This document shows, one piece after another, positions 1 through 8,637 of a stretch of 64,000 nucleotides of DNA. The DNA comes from CAZHFA01 sp964534945. GTDB taxonomy: Bacteria > Bdellovibrionota_C > UBA2361 > CAKMMH01. The notes below the pieces were generated by a model. It saw nothing but the letters and a program-made list of their open reading frames with translations. It made no database searches and was not told the origin of the DNA. Position numbers and translations under genes: made by a program. The stretch covers positions 3,333 to 67,332 of the forward strand of contig CAZHSB010000003.1 in the NCBI GenBank assembly GCA_964534945.1. The letters run 5' to 3'. Position 1 is the first letter of the stretch. Every line of letters starts with the position of its first letter.

Positions 1-497
1 GAATCATTTGCTTTTTTCTTGGCTTTAACATCTTCAAAAGTACTCCATTTTGAAATCATTTCCTTGATCGCTTTATCAAGCTTTTCATCGGTAAATTCAT
101 CTTTTTCAACTTCAACTTTTAATCCATCATAAGAAGGCACCTCAGGAATTTCTGGAAATAGTTCGACTGTTGCAACAAACGAAAATCCACCATTTTTATC
201 ATCATTATTTAAGTCAACTTTAACAACGCCTAACACTTTTAAATTATTTTTTCTGATACAATCATCAATTGAATCTCTTACAACTCTTTCTTTTGCATCA
301 GCTAAAATAGCTTCTTTATACATCGGCTCAATCATATGCCTTGGGGCTTTCCCAGGCCTAAAACCATTTAATTTAACTTTACCAATCGTATTGGCTAATA
401 AATCTTCATAAATTTTTTCAAACTCTTCTTTGGTTACACTAATACACAAATCTTTTGTAATTTCATCAATATCATTTATCACACAATCAAAATCCAT
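1..497 (-). CDS. tig: Trigger factor, ribosome-associated chaperone (5' part only)
   Basis: Reading leftward from an ATG at 495-497, the frame stays open to the window edge, so only the N-terminal 165 or so residues are here. The protein begins MDFDCVINDI and contains the trigger factor ribosome-docking signature GFRPGKAP near residue 45, followed by a typical N-domain/linker (MYKEAILADAKERVV, then FPEIPEVPSYDGLKVEVE). Trigger factor binds the ribosome next to the exit tunnel and shields nascent chains; the PPIase and C-terminal arms lie outside the window. An AAGGAC ribosome-binding site sits just upstream of the ATG. The signature motif and domain order make the family call strong. Confidence 0.93.
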   Translation of the reverse strand, partial: MDFDCVINDIDEITKDLCISVTKEEFEKIYEDLLANTIGKVKLNGFRPGKAPRHMIEPMYKEAILADAKERVVRDSIDDCIRKNNLKVLGVVKVDLNNDDKNGGFSFVATVELFPEIPEVPSYDGLKVEVEKDEFTDEKLDKAIKEMISKWSTFEDVKAKKKAND

Positions 498-772
498 CTT
501 ACGTCCTTAAAATAAACTTCCTAAAAATAAAAATATTCAATTCAAAGCAGTACAATTTGAAAAAAAACATACACTTAGAACTCTTAGTTAGGTTATCAAA
601 AAGAAATTAATATTACAATACGATGAAAATTTTAATTTGTATTTGTATTTTATCGAAAAGATTATATGAAATAAAAAAAGAGGTCTCTGTGGCATTAAAT
701 TTAACCTTCTTTTTTTTATCCCTAAAAATCAAAATACCAACGTATTTGGTAGGGACTTAATAAAACCTTTTA
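498..772. other. Intergenic region between tig and a membrane protein gene
   Basis: AT-rich spacer that must hold the leftward tig promoter. No convincing -35/-10 pair stands out. At 679-694 it holds a short element that recurs beyond the next gene: AGAGGTCTCT as a direct repeat (679-688 and 1292-1301) and TCTCTGTGGCA as an inverted repeat (684-694 against 1284-1294). Confidence 0.5.
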
Positions 773-1301
773 TTAATCTTCTTGGCTTTCTCCAAGATGA
801 TCATTGCTAATGGCTTTCTCAGACTGTTCCTCATTTTTTTCTTTCTTTTCCTTTCGAGGAATAAAGAAAGATGAAAAGGTAACCCAAGGGATCTCAAAAA
901 GTGTCGCCACTAGCGCACACGCCGTGACGACAAAAATTTTCTTCGAAGGACTCGGATCCCCTAAAAAAGTTCCTTTTCCCTCAGCGACAAAGGCCGCTTC
1001 AAGGGAAAGCATGAACATACCAATCACTGTTCCAAGGGCATAGCCCCTAATGACTGTTGGGACCGAAGTCCCAAATAGCGTCCCCACGAGAAGGGCGATC
1101 AATAACGGTGCACCGTAAAGAACGGCGACCGAACCAATTTTTGAATTCAGGAAAATCCTGAATTCATCTACCGAAGGAATGTACCCCATAAAATAGGATA
1201 CGATTCCGACAACAAGAAAAACCAACACGATAATTCTTGTCGAAACTCTGATGCTTCCTATCATACAAATATCGAACCTTTCTTGCCACAGAGAGGTCTC
1301 T
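679..1301. repeat. Short direct and inverted repeats flanking the 773-1264 gene
   Basis: AGAGGTCTCT occurs at 679-688 and again at 1292-1301. The overlapping 11-mer TCTCTGTGGCA (684-694) has its reverse complement TGCCACAGAGA at 1284-1294. Together they bracket one gene of distinctly higher GC than the surrounding DNA. They might be ends of a small cassette. They are too short to prove transposition, and no transposase is present. Confidence 0.4.
773..1264 (-). CDS. Small membrane protein of unknown function
   Basis: A 163-residue protein with four likely membrane spans (about residues 9-28, 46-66, 70-93 and 107-131) and a charged, cytoplasmic-looking C-terminal tail rich in K and E (PRKEKKEKNEEQSEK). 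I do not recognise the family. The start is an ATG at 1262-1264 with a weak AAGG about 12 bases upstream. The base composition is clearly richer in G and C than the flanking genes, and the gene is bracketed by short repeats (679-688/1292-1301), so recent acquisition is plausible. It stands alone: tig points away from its start region only after a 275-base gap, and the next gene is divergent. Confidence 0.6.
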   Translation of the reverse strand: MIGSIRVSTRIIVLVFLVVGIVSYFMGYIPSVDEFRIFLNSKIGSVAVLYGAPLLIALLVGTLFGTSVPTVIRGYALGTVIGMFMLSLEAAFVAEGKGTFLGDPSPSKKIFVVTACALVATLFEIPWVTFSSFFIPRKEKKEKNEEQSEKAISNDHLGESQED

Positions 1302-1690
1302 TTATCAAAAATCTTACTCTTTTTCCATTTTGATTCAAAAAAATATAACTAAAACAATAAATTTGCTCATTTTTACTAATCTTTTATTATTTTTATCGTT
1401 TAAATTGTAATTTTTATATAAATTTTTTGAATTAAAACATAAAAATATGTAGATTAGTGAACCTTGATGCTAAAAATTTTTGGCATTATTACAATTTATA
1501 GCGGGTATTAGTAAAATAACTTAGGTTAATAAAATTTTTTAATGTAATAATTCATCGCCCCTTTTCTTATAAAATGTGGTTACCACAAACAAACTAAAAA
1601 TTTGGTTTGCTTGTGGTGGCCACGTTTAAATTTTCGTTTACATCGTCGTAAACGAAAATAGAAAAAAATAAGAAAGAAAAAGGTAAAGAA
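1265..1690. promoter_or_regulatory. Intergenic region with two tandem hairpins upstream of the 1691 gene
   Basis: Divergent spacer of 426 bases. Two inverted repeats lie close to the start of the rightward gene. The first pairs 1576-1594 with 1605-1623 (GTGGTTACCACAAACAAAC against GTTTGCTTGTGGTGGCCAC; two G-T pairs and one mismatch). The second is a perfect 11-bp stem, TTTTCGTTTAC at 1631-1641 with GTAAACGAAAA at 1648-1658, and a 6-base loop. No coding gene runs rightward into them, so they are better read as leader structures of the 1691 transcript than as terminators of another gene, although attenuation is possible. Confidence 0.45.
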
Positions 1691-2767
1691 ATGAAAAAAT
1701 CTTTGTTGATCATTTTTGGTGTGCTGCTTAGTTTGTTTTGTTTTTCACATCAAATTATTGGACAAACATTGTACGATAATGTGAAAGCAGAACAGACACA
1801 TCACAACCCCTCCAACCTTGATTTGATTTTTAAGTTCATTGAAAATCAAAACCAAGGAAATGCGGTTATCATGCCACAACCAATTTTCAGATTTTGGGAG
1901 ATGTTCAAATTTACATGCGTAAATAAAGACATCCCCAGAATGACAAGGGCACTACCTTATACTGAGTGGCCAGCAGGCTACAAGGAACGAGGCACTATCG
2001 TCACAGATGGTGCGCCAAGCGGTAAATTGGATTCGTGGGTAATGAATCAAATCCAAATTTTTGACTTCACCGAATCGTTCAATTTTGGTGAGGGATTTTT
2101 CTCTAGTTTGAATAAAGAATTAGAGGAAAAAACAGGTTTTGCCAACATTTTTCCAATGCCTCAAGGTGACGAAAGTTGTTTGGGGTATTTGATCGCCAAG
2201 TTTGAAAAAACTTGGGAAATGAAAGAGTGGCAATGGCCATTCAAGCATGATGGTAAAGAAGATACGATTCCTTTTATCTATGGGGGACAAATTGTTTCCG
2301 AATTTCACAGAAATGGAATTTATGAGATTTCTCTTGGAGATAATATCTTCATGAGGTTAGGATTTGATGAAAATAACATCAATTTCCAACAATTAGAAAA
2401 ATTTCATACGGGAACTATCTTGGGACGAATTCCAAGAAAAAGAGAGGTTTGGATTCCCAAAATGGATATTCAGACGAGTATCAATCTCAAAGATTTTTTT
2501 CCTGCTGATTCTAAATTTTCTTTTATTGCAAAAGAAAATTCGCCAATTAGCGACTTTAAGCAAATTTGTAAAATTAGCTTAACCAAGGAAAAGATCTCTG
2601 CCGCCTCAGCGACATTTTTTGTTGCTGCTGCGTTAGATGGTCCCGCACCAGACAAACGGTCAATCGTATTCGATAAGCCCTTTAAGTTTGTCCTCATTGA
2701 CAAGAATACAGGGGCATGTTTAGTTGCAGGACACTACGTTTCACCGTCTTATGGGGCGCACCCTTAA
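1691..2767 (+). CDS. Secreted protein of unknown function
   Basis: A 358-residue protein with a clear signal peptide: MKKS, a hydrophobic core LLIIFGVLLSLFCFS, and cleavage probably after HQIIGQ or nearby. There is no lipobox. The mature part is soluble, rich in aromatic residues (F, W) and has few recognisable motifs. Cysteines are sparse and could form one or two disulfides. I do not recognise the family. The gene is monocistronic, with hairpins in its leader and a hairpin terminator at 2788-2851. Its composition is somewhat less AT-rich than core genes nearby. It is likely periplasmic or extracellular; nothing in the sequence gives a function. Confidence 0.7.
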   Translation: MKKSLLIIFGVLLSLFCFSHQIIGQTLYDNVKAEQTHHNPSNLDLIFKFIENQNQGNAVIMPQPIFRFWEMFKFTCVNKDIPRMTRALPYTEWPAGYKERGTIVTDGAPSGKLDSWVMNQIQIFDFTESFNFGEGFFSSLNKELEEKTGFANIFPMPQGDESCLGYLIAKFEKTWEMKEWQWPFKHDGKEDTIPFIYGGQIVSEFHRNGIYEISLGDNIFMRLGFDENNINFQQLEKFHTGTILGRIPRKREVWIPKMDIQTSINLKDFFPADSKFSFIAKENSPISDFKQICKISLTKEKISAASATFFVAAALDGPAPDKRSIVFDKPFKFVLIDKNTGACLVAGHYVSPSYGAHP

Positions 2768-2787
2768 ATTGAATGAGAAATTTGTTT

Positions 2788-2851
2788 GCGGGGTTGTTAC
2801 ATATATTTTTATATTAACAAGTAAGGTTTTTATATTTTACTAAAACCCCGC
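2788..2851. terminator. Branched hairpin terminator after the 1691 gene
   Basis: GCGGGGTT (2788-2795) pairs with AACCCCGC (2844-2851) and encloses two small inner hairpins (GTTA...TAAC and GTAA...TTAC). It is followed by TTCCTTTTT. It lies between convergent genes, so it may serve both. Confidence 0.6.
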
Positions 2852-2876
2852 TTCCTTTTTATCTTTAATTAAAAAA

Positions 2877-3323
2877 TCAAACAGATGGTATTAGCAAAAC
2901 AGGACAAGGAGCTTCTCTTAAAACTTTTTCAGAGACAGATCCCATAACAAGTCTTCTTAGCCCAGTTCTTCCTTTACTTGCCATTATGATTAAATCCACA
3001 TCATTTTCTTTTGCATATCGAACTAATGCCGTATGAACCGCCCCCTTTCCTTCAAGAACTACAGGTTCTAAGTTCGGATATCCTAGATCCTTTGAAACTC
3101 TTATTAAATCTTTTTTAACTTCATCTAAAATCTTTTTTTGTATATCACAAGAAATTAAATTCGGTTGATCAATAACAGAAAACAATGCAAGCTCAGCGGG
3201 ATCTTCCACAACTGCAATTAAAATTATTTTTGCATCATACTTAGTTGCCAAATCCTTTGCTAATGCAAAAGGTTTTTTTGAATTTTCAGATAAATCTGTT
3301 GAAAGTAGTATTGTTTTAAACAT
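2877..3323 (-). CDS. UspA-family universal stress protein
   Basis: A 148-residue single-domain Usp protein. The start is taken at the ATG at 3321-3323 (MFKTILLSTDLSE), which has a GAGGGA ribosome-binding site; an upstream in-frame start would add seven residues of no family resemblance. The family hallmarks are visible: the N-terminal ILLSTDLS strand, the ATP-binding GxGxxG(S)-like loop near the end (MASKGRTGLRRLVMGSVSEKVLR), and the APCPVLLIP terminus. Members of this type bind ATP and act in stress survival in the cytoplasm. It lies just after fliL on the same strand (25 bases), so the two may be co-transcribed. Confidence 0.93.
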   Translation of the reverse strand: MFKTILLSTDLSENSKKPFALAKDLATKYDAKIILIAVVEDPAELALFSVIDQPNLISCDIQKKILDEVKKDLIRVSKDLGYPNLEPVVLEGKGAVHTALVRYAKENDVDLIIMASKGRTGLRRLVMGSVSEKVLREAPCPVLLIPSV

Positions 3324-3348
3324 GTCTTTCCCTCTACAAATCAAGAAT

Positions 3349-4002
3349 TTATTGCATTATAAATTCCTTAAAATATACAGACACTACTGGCTCCGTACCT
3401 AAACCTAAAGCTTCATTAATCGCAGACACAAGCTCTCCTTTTAACGCGATTTTCCCCTCTTGCGTTAAAATATCATCTGGGGCTTTACTAGATAATACAC
3501 TAATGATTGCGTCTCGTACCATGGCATCTCTTTTCGTAAAAGCTTCAGATACAGAAATTTGTGGCAATTTTATACTTTCTTCGTCCTCTTCCTCTGAATT
3601 ATTCCCCTCTTCTTCAACATTTTCCTCATTACCATTGTCTTCTTCATCTCCAGATTCTTCTTCGTCATCTAAAGATTCCGCATCTTCTTTAGATTTTGCG
3701 GACGGATTCGGATTATACTCTACTTGTAAAGTGGTCCTTAAAAAATTATTTGCCTTGGCTAAATTTACAACAAAAGAATCAAGTTCTAAAATTTCATTTT
3801 TTACTTGTTCTTCTACAATGGGTTTTTCATCTGCTGCTTTGTTACCTTTTCCGCCAAGTACAAGAAATGCGGTAACACCTCCAGCAACAATTACTAAAAC
3901 TAAAATAATAATTATCAAAAGCTTCTTTGATTTCTTTGGTTTTTGTTCTTCACCATTTTTCTTTTCTTCTTTTTTCTCTTCTTTCTCTTCTTTATTAGCC
4001 AT
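3349..4002 (-). CDS. fliL: Flagellar basal-body-associated protein FliL with an acidic insert
   Basis: A 217-residue protein: a basic/acidic cytoplasmic tail (residues 1-26), one membrane span (27-47), then a periplasmic FliL domain ending in the diagnostic VYFKEFIMQ. The start is the ATG at 4000-4002 with AGAAGG eight bases upstream; a GTG nine bases earlier overlaps that site and is less likely. FliL rings surround the stator and modulate motor torque and swarming. The oddity is an Asp/Glu/Asn/Ser-rich stretch at residues 106-143, placed inside the periplasmic domain between the LRTTLQVEYN strand and the KRDAMVRDAI helix, where most FliL proteins have only a short loop. Confidence 0.9.
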   Translation of the reverse strand: MANKEEKEEKKEEKKNGEEQKPKKSKKLLIIIILVLVIVAGGVTAFLVLGGKGNKAADEKPIVEEQVKNEILELDSFVVNLAKANNFLRTTLQVEYNPNPSAKSKEDAESLDDEEESGDEEDNGNEENVEEEGNNSEEEDEESIKLPQISVSEAFTKRDAMVRDAIISVLSSKAPDDILTQEGKIALKGELVSAINEALGLGTEPVVSVYFKEFIMQ

Positions 4003-4116
4003 AAAAATCACCTTCTAAAAAATAAAACCTCAAGTTGTAAGATTCATTTAATTAAAAAAAGACTCAATATTGTTAATATATTGATTTTTTTAATAAATGA
4101 CAATATATTTATAGCC

Positions 4117-5298
4117 ATGAGAGTATTATTTTTAGCACCAGAACCATTTTTCCAAGAACGAGGTACGCCAATTGCTATTAAGTTAGCACTCCAAGTTTTA
4201 TCAAAAAGGGAAAATACACAAGTAAAAGTAGTTTGCTATAACGAAGGTACAGAAGAAAATTTCAATGATGTGAAAATAAAAAGAATATCGGAATGCCTTT
4301 TTGTAAAAGGTGTACGTCCAGGCGCGTCAATAAAAAAAATAATTCTTGACGTATTTTTATTCTTCACAGCTTTTCAAGAAATCAGAAAAAATAAATATGA
4401 TGTTGTTCATGCAATAGAAGAATCCGTTTTCATAGCATATACTCTAAAAAAAATATTCGGAATAAACTATATTTACGATATGGATTCTTCCTTATCTGAT
4501 CAATTAATCAAACGATGGAAATTCTTAAAGATTTTTAGATGCTTTTTCGAATTTTGCGAAAAGATTGCAATCAAAAATGCGATTGCAATCTTACCAATGT
4601 GTGATGCATTAGCAAACGTTGCAAAAAGTTATGGCGCAAAAAATATCGAAATACTAAGAGACATCTCCCTAAATGATCTTCCAGAATATAAAGAAAAGGC
4701 TCAAAATTTAAGAGAAGAACTTAATCTTGATGAAAGTGCGAAAATTATCTTATACATTGGAAATTTAGAACACTATCAGGGAGTAGGATTATTAATAAAA
4801 AGTTTTGCATTGGCAAAAAAAGCCTGCGATAACATTCATCTAATTATCATAGGTGGAAATGATGCTCATATCGAAAAATACAAACAACTTTCAAAGGATT
4901 TCAACGTTACAAACTTTGTTTCAATTATTGGTCCTCGCCCTGTAAAATCACTTGGAAATTATTTATCACAAGGAGACATTTTAGCTTCTCCAAGAATTGA
5001 AGGTACAAATACATCAATGAAGATTTATTCCTATCTTCTTGCTGGGAAACCAATAATTGCCACAGATTTACCAACACATACTCAGATTTTAGATGATTCA
5101 TTAGCGCTGTTATCGGCGCCGACAGTACAAGACTTTGCAATGGGCATAAAAGAATTATTAGAAAATCCAGAATATGCCAACAGCATTGCGACCAATGCGA
5201 AGAATGAAGCTGAAAAAAAATATACATTTAAAGTTTTTAGCCAAACGTTAAATAACTTGTATAATCAAGTAGAAGAAAATTTAAATATCAAAAATTAA
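4117..5298 (+). CDS. Glycosyltransferase, GT4 type
   Basis: A 393-residue GT-B fold glycosyltransferase. The start is the ATG at 4117 (MRVLFLAPEPFFQERGTP). A longer frame to 3943 overlaps fliL and encodes a run of F and K residues unlike the family, so it is rejected. The N-terminal domain has the conserved ERGTPIA loop seen in group-1 transferases. The C-terminal half has the usual nucleotide-sugar site: LYIGNLEHYQGVGLLI, then ISPR and EGTNTSMKIYSYLLAGKPIIATD (E at about 306 and 314). It probably transfers a sugar onto a surface polysaccharide or lipid; donor and acceptor cannot be read. It is transcribed alone between two leftward flagellar groups. Confidence 0.85.
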   Translation: MRVLFLAPEPFFQERGTPIAIKLALQVLSKRENTQVKVVCYNEGTEENFNDVKIKRISECLFVKGVRPGASIKKIILDVFLFFTAFQEIRKNKYDVVHAIEESVFIAYTLKKIFGINYIYDMDSSLSDQLIKRWKFLKIFRCFFEFCEKIAIKNAIAILPMCDALANVAKSYGAKNIEILRDISLNDLPEYKEKAQNLREELNLDESAKIILYIGNLEHYQGVGLLIKSFALAKKACDNIHLIIIGGNDAHIEKYKQLSKDFNVTNFVSIIGPRPVKSLGNYLSQGDILASPRIEGTNTSMKIYSYLLAGKPIIATDLPTHTQILDDSLALLSAPTVQDFAMGIKELLENPEYANSIATNAKNEAEKKYTFKVFSQTLNNLYNQVEENLNIKN

Positions 5299-5307
5299 AA
5301 ACATTTT

Positions 5308-5820
5308 TTAATCTTCAAATTTTGGAATATCTATATCTAGTAATGAGTGAATGCTTTCTTCTACTAAGAAATCTGTGATATTTCTTAATGATACTATACC
5401 AATAGGATAATTATTATCATCAACTATAGGAAATTGAGTAAAACCACCGTTAGACATAATACTTAATACATAAGCAACAGTACAATCCATTTTCCCAGAA
5501 AATATTTTTTTCGTCATATATCTTGAAACAGGTTCTTGCATAAAATTTTCATCCTTCATACTTTTGGCGACCAAATCCCTTTCCGTGTAGATCCCAATCA
5601 TCTTTTGATCTCTATTAACTATAAAAACACAATCACATTCATGCTTTTGAAATAATGTGACAATCTCTTCAACTTTTACATCTTCATAAACACATATAGG
5701 TTCATTTGGTTCTAAAATAGAAATTGGCTTCGATAAAAAATTGGTATCTAATGGACCCAATTCCATATTATTTGTTCGCTCTAATTTTAACCTTATATCC
5801 ATTTCATTTTTGTCAATCAT
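5308..5820 (-). CDS. Tandem CBS-domain protein
   Basis: A 170-residue cytoplasmic protein made almost entirely of two CBS motifs (about residues 38-95 and 100-160), including VFIVNRDQKMIGIYTERDLV and QFPIVDDNNYPIGIVSLRNITDFL. CBS pairs bind adenine nucleotides and act as energy sensors. The gene is last in the flgD-flgE-fapA group and its start overlaps fapA by 8 bases, which argues for translational coupling. Its place suggests that it tunes flagellar assembly or motility to cell state, but this is inference from position only; no effector domain is fused. Confidence 0.88.
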   Translation of the reverse strand: MIDKNEMDIRLKLERTNNMELGPLDTNFLSKPISILEPNEPICVYEDVKVEEIVTLFQKHECDCVFIVNRDQKMIGIYTERDLVAKSMKDENFMQEPVSRYMTKKIFSGKMDCTVAYVLSIMSNGGFTQFPIVDDNNYPIGIVSLRNITDFLVEESIHSLLDIDIPKFED

Positions 5821-7270
5821 ATATTTTCTCCAATAAAAAACTTGAATTATTATTTTTATCGATTGAAACCCTTAATGGTCCTTCTTCTTCAGTCATAAAA
5901 ATTTTCATGGCATCTCCTGCAATTATTGTTGTTCCTAAAAAAGCTTTTTCATAAATCAAACAAAAAAACTTTTCGTTTATCTTTTCTTCTTCAATAACTT
6001 TATCAATTTCTCTTAAAATCTCTAATCTAGAATTTTCTAACTCTTTATATCTTTTAAGCATAATCTTTATTTTTGATTTATTTTTTTCATCAATTGTATT
6101 CATAATTTCAGGATTAATTGAGGCCGTTCCCAAATAATTTTTTAAACTTTCTTTTGCTTTTTCAATAAGAATCAACTTCTCCTTTAATTCCCTATGAGAT
6201 AAAACAACTTCTTTTTTTGAACACGCTTTAATACTAGTTTTTAATCCTGACTTATTTCCAACTTCACTAACGATGACAGAATCAACAACTAAGCATTCCC
6301 CTCCAATTAACGCACCTCTTTTTATAGAAACACTATTTAAACTACTTAATTTCGAATTGTATGCTTCTCTTTCCAAAAAAATTGTGCTATTGGCCTCTAA
6401 AATTGCATCTCTACAACCCTTCGAAAAAATTGAACCTCCAGAAGACACCTTGCTCTTTTCTCCACCTATTATAAACCCCTTAACACAAATATCACCAAGA
6501 TAAGTAATTAATCTTGCTTGATGAGTATCTCCATCAATTACAATATTCTTTTTTGCAGAAATTGAAAAATCTTTGTAGACATTACCTCTTATATAAACAC
6601 TACCAATAAAATCTATTTTTCCATATTCATAATCTAAATCACCATCAATTAATAATGTATCCTTAACCATAACAGTTTCAAATTCTTCTTTGATAAAACC
6701 ATCACGACGACTAATTAATGTAATATAATCTTTATCCGCTTCTTTTACTTGTTTGAAATCTCCGCTAATTTTTAATTTAAGATCCAACCCAAGATCCCCA
6801 TCTATTTCCTCTCCCAATGCATTTTGCCCAGGCTCCCCTCGGTGAGGAGGATAAATTCTTGCTACCTTATCTCCTTTTTGTACATTATCAAATAAGCTCG
6901 TATATCTAATGTCGATAAAATCTTCATTAGGATTTTTACATAAACTTTTATCAAACTTTTTTACTAAATAAACTATTCTTCCAGGAATCCCCTGTGATGG
7001 TGGAAATCCTTTTGCGACCCTTCTTAAAAGATTCTCTCCTGTTGCTTTTATAGAGTTAACAGAATCTTTAATAACATCAAAATGAATTAGGTCATCATTA
7101 TGACAATATTTAAAAATAAATTTTCTTAAAGAAAGATAATCTAATACTTTGCTGTCACATTCTTTAGAAAAATTTGGTTTAGTTGTAATTTCCAAGAAGA
7201 GTTTATATTTATCATCTGAGATGATAAGGCTTACTTCGACAAAATTATCTTCTATCTTTTCAAGAAGCAT
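5813..7270 (-). CDS. fapA: FapA/DUF342 family protein, flagellar assembly protein A
   Basis: A 485-residue protein of the DUF342 (FapA) family: an N-terminal unique region with ATGENLLRRVAKGFPPSQG, then a repetitive beta-helix-like core (VYIRGNVYKDFSISAKKNIVI, CVKGFIIGGEKSKVSSGGS, VSIKRGALIGGE) and a C-terminal coiled coil (residues about 370-425). FapA proteins resemble the FtsZ-inhibitor MinC and are linked to polar flagellum placement in some proteobacteria and to flagella in spirochaetes. It follows flgE by 12 bases and overlaps the CBS gene, so it belongs to the hook operon. The ATG has GGA about ten bases upstream. Confidence 0.85.
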   Translation of the reverse strand: MLLEKIEDNFVEVSLIISDDKYKLFLEITTKPNFSKECDSKVLDYLSLRKFIFKYCHNDDLIHFDVIKDSVNSIKATGENLLRRVAKGFPPSQGIPGRIVYLVKKFDKSLCKNPNEDFIDIRYTSLFDNVQKGDKVARIYPPHRGEPGQNALGEEIDGDLGLDLKLKISGDFKQVKEADKDYITLISRRDGFIKEEFETVMVKDTLLIDGDLDYEYGKIDFIGSVYIRGNVYKDFSISAKKNIVIDGDTHQARLITYLGDICVKGFIIGGEKSKVSSGGSIFSKGCRDAILEANSTIFLEREAYNSKLSSLNSVSIKRGALIGGECLVVDSVIVSEVGNKSGLKTSIKACSKKEVVLSHRELKEKLILIEKAKESLKNYLGTASINPEIMNTIDEKNKSKIKIMLKRYKELENSRLEILREIDKVIEEEKINEKFFCLIYEKAFLGTTIIAGDAMKIFMTEEEGPLRVSIDKNNNSSFLLEKIYD

Positions 7271-7282
7271 TGCATAATTTTC

Positions 7283-8611
7283 CTATGCTAACTGAATAAT
7301 TTCATTTAAAAGTTGATCAATTGTAGTAATTATCCTAGAGCTTGCCTGATATCCTCTTTGTAATGTTATAAGATCTATAAACTCATTTGCAAGGTCAACA
7401 GTCGAAAGCTCTAATGAACCAGAATTTATATCACCAAAAGTACCAGTTTGAGCATATCCTGTAATAGGTTCTCCAGAATCTGGAGACTGTTGCAACATTT
7501 GATTCCCGACTCTTACGAGTCCTTCAGAGTTCGAAAAATTCACAAGTCCAATATATCCGATTGTCGCAGTTTGACCATTAGATAATGTCGCAAAAATTTC
7601 GCCATCTTTCTCTATGCTTAAGCTTTCGACTCCACCAACCCCTTGTCCATCTTGAGTTATAGAGGTAATGTTAGATGCTGATGAATATTGTGTAAAATTT
7701 CCCATAGAAATACCGACTGTACTAGTAGAAGATCCATTTGCCCATTGTATACTAGCCTCAAGATCAGAATGTCCAGTGGCAGGGGTATTATTTCTTCCCC
7801 CATCTGTACTAAAAGTCATATTGACATATCCGTCTGTGGCGTTTCCGCTTGAAGTTGTTACTAAACGTGGATATCCAACAGCATTGCCAGAAGAATCTAC
7901 TTCTTCACTATTTAAATACCCTCGAACCTGATATTCATTTTCTCCTGTATGAAAATAATAAAATGTAACCGTATGAGACTCTCCTAAAGAATCAAAGACT
8001 TCTACCACCGTTGAAAATTCAGCAGCTTCATTTAAATCAGCATATGATACATCAACACTTCCTGCGCCAGAACCTGCCGTAGGCACCGTTGGAATATCAG
8101 CGACATCTACAATGTCTGCAGCCGAATTTAAGTTTCCAGTTATGCTCATTTTTGATGTTGAAATACTATCTTGTGAAATTGTATTTATATTTAATTTCTC
8201 CATGGCTCCTGTACCACCATTAGGATATCCTAAAACATAATATCCCTCTTGAGTTACCAAATATCCCTCAGAATTAATTTTAAAATTTCCTGCTCTCGTA
8301 TAATATTTTGAGCCACTACCGTCAGAACATTCAAAAAATCCATTTCCATCAATAGCCAAATCTAGTGTACGACCAGTTGATTCTAATGTTCCTTGTTCCA
8401 TAATAGTACTTACAGAACTAATCGAAGAGCCTGCCCCTGTAACTTTTCCAGATACTTGGCCACAAGCAATCACATCTTCAAACTCTGCACGTGTTGTTTT
8501 ATATCCAACAGTACTTGAGTTAGATATATTGTCACCAATGACAGAAATAGCAGTACCATGACTTGATATCCCTGATCTTCCAGAAAATAAACCATTTATT
8601 ATGTTTGTCAC
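7283..8611 (-). CDS. flgE: Flagellar hook protein FlgE
   Basis: A 442-residue hook subunit. It starts with GTG at 8609-8611 preceded by AGGAG, seven bases away. The N-terminal rod/hook motif is clear (NGLFSGRSGISSHGTAISVIGDNISNS, with the ANN/DNIANxxT-like heptads), the middle D1/D2 domain has the FlgE-specific TVVEVFDSLGESHTVTFYYF, and the C-terminus carries NEFIDLITLQRGYQASSRIITTIDQLL. Subunits are exported by the flagellar type III apparatus and assemble under the FlgD cap to form the universal joint. It is encoded 26 bases after flgD and in the same order as in other flagellates. Confidence 0.96.
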   Translation of the reverse strand: MTNIINGLFSGRSGISSHGTAISVIGDNISNSSTVGYKTTRAEFEDVIACGQVSGKVTGAGSSISSVSTIMEQGTLESTGRTLDLAIDGNGFFECSDGSGSKYYTRAGNFKINSEGYLVTQEGYYVLGYPNGGTGAMEKLNINTISQDSISTSKMSITGNLNSAADIVDVADIPTVPTAGSGAGSVDVSYADLNEAAEFSTVVEVFDSLGESHTVTFYYFHTGENEYQVRGYLNSEEVDSSGNAVGYPRLVTTSSGNATDGYVNMTFSTDGGRNNTPATGHSDLEASIQWANGSSTSTVGISMGNFTQYSSASNITSITQDGQGVGGVESLSIEKDGEIFATLSNGQTATIGYIGLVNFSNSEGLVRVGNQMLQQSPDSGEPITGYAQTGTFGDINSGSLELSTVDLANEFIDLITLQRGYQASSRIITTIDQLLNEIIQLA

Positions 8612-8637
8612 GTATTGTCTCCTAAAAAATAAAACTC

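Noticed and set aside
3943..4116. N-terminal extension of the 4117 glycosyltransferase
   Set aside because: It overlaps fliL and gives a run of F and K residues; the family starts at MRVLFLAPEP.
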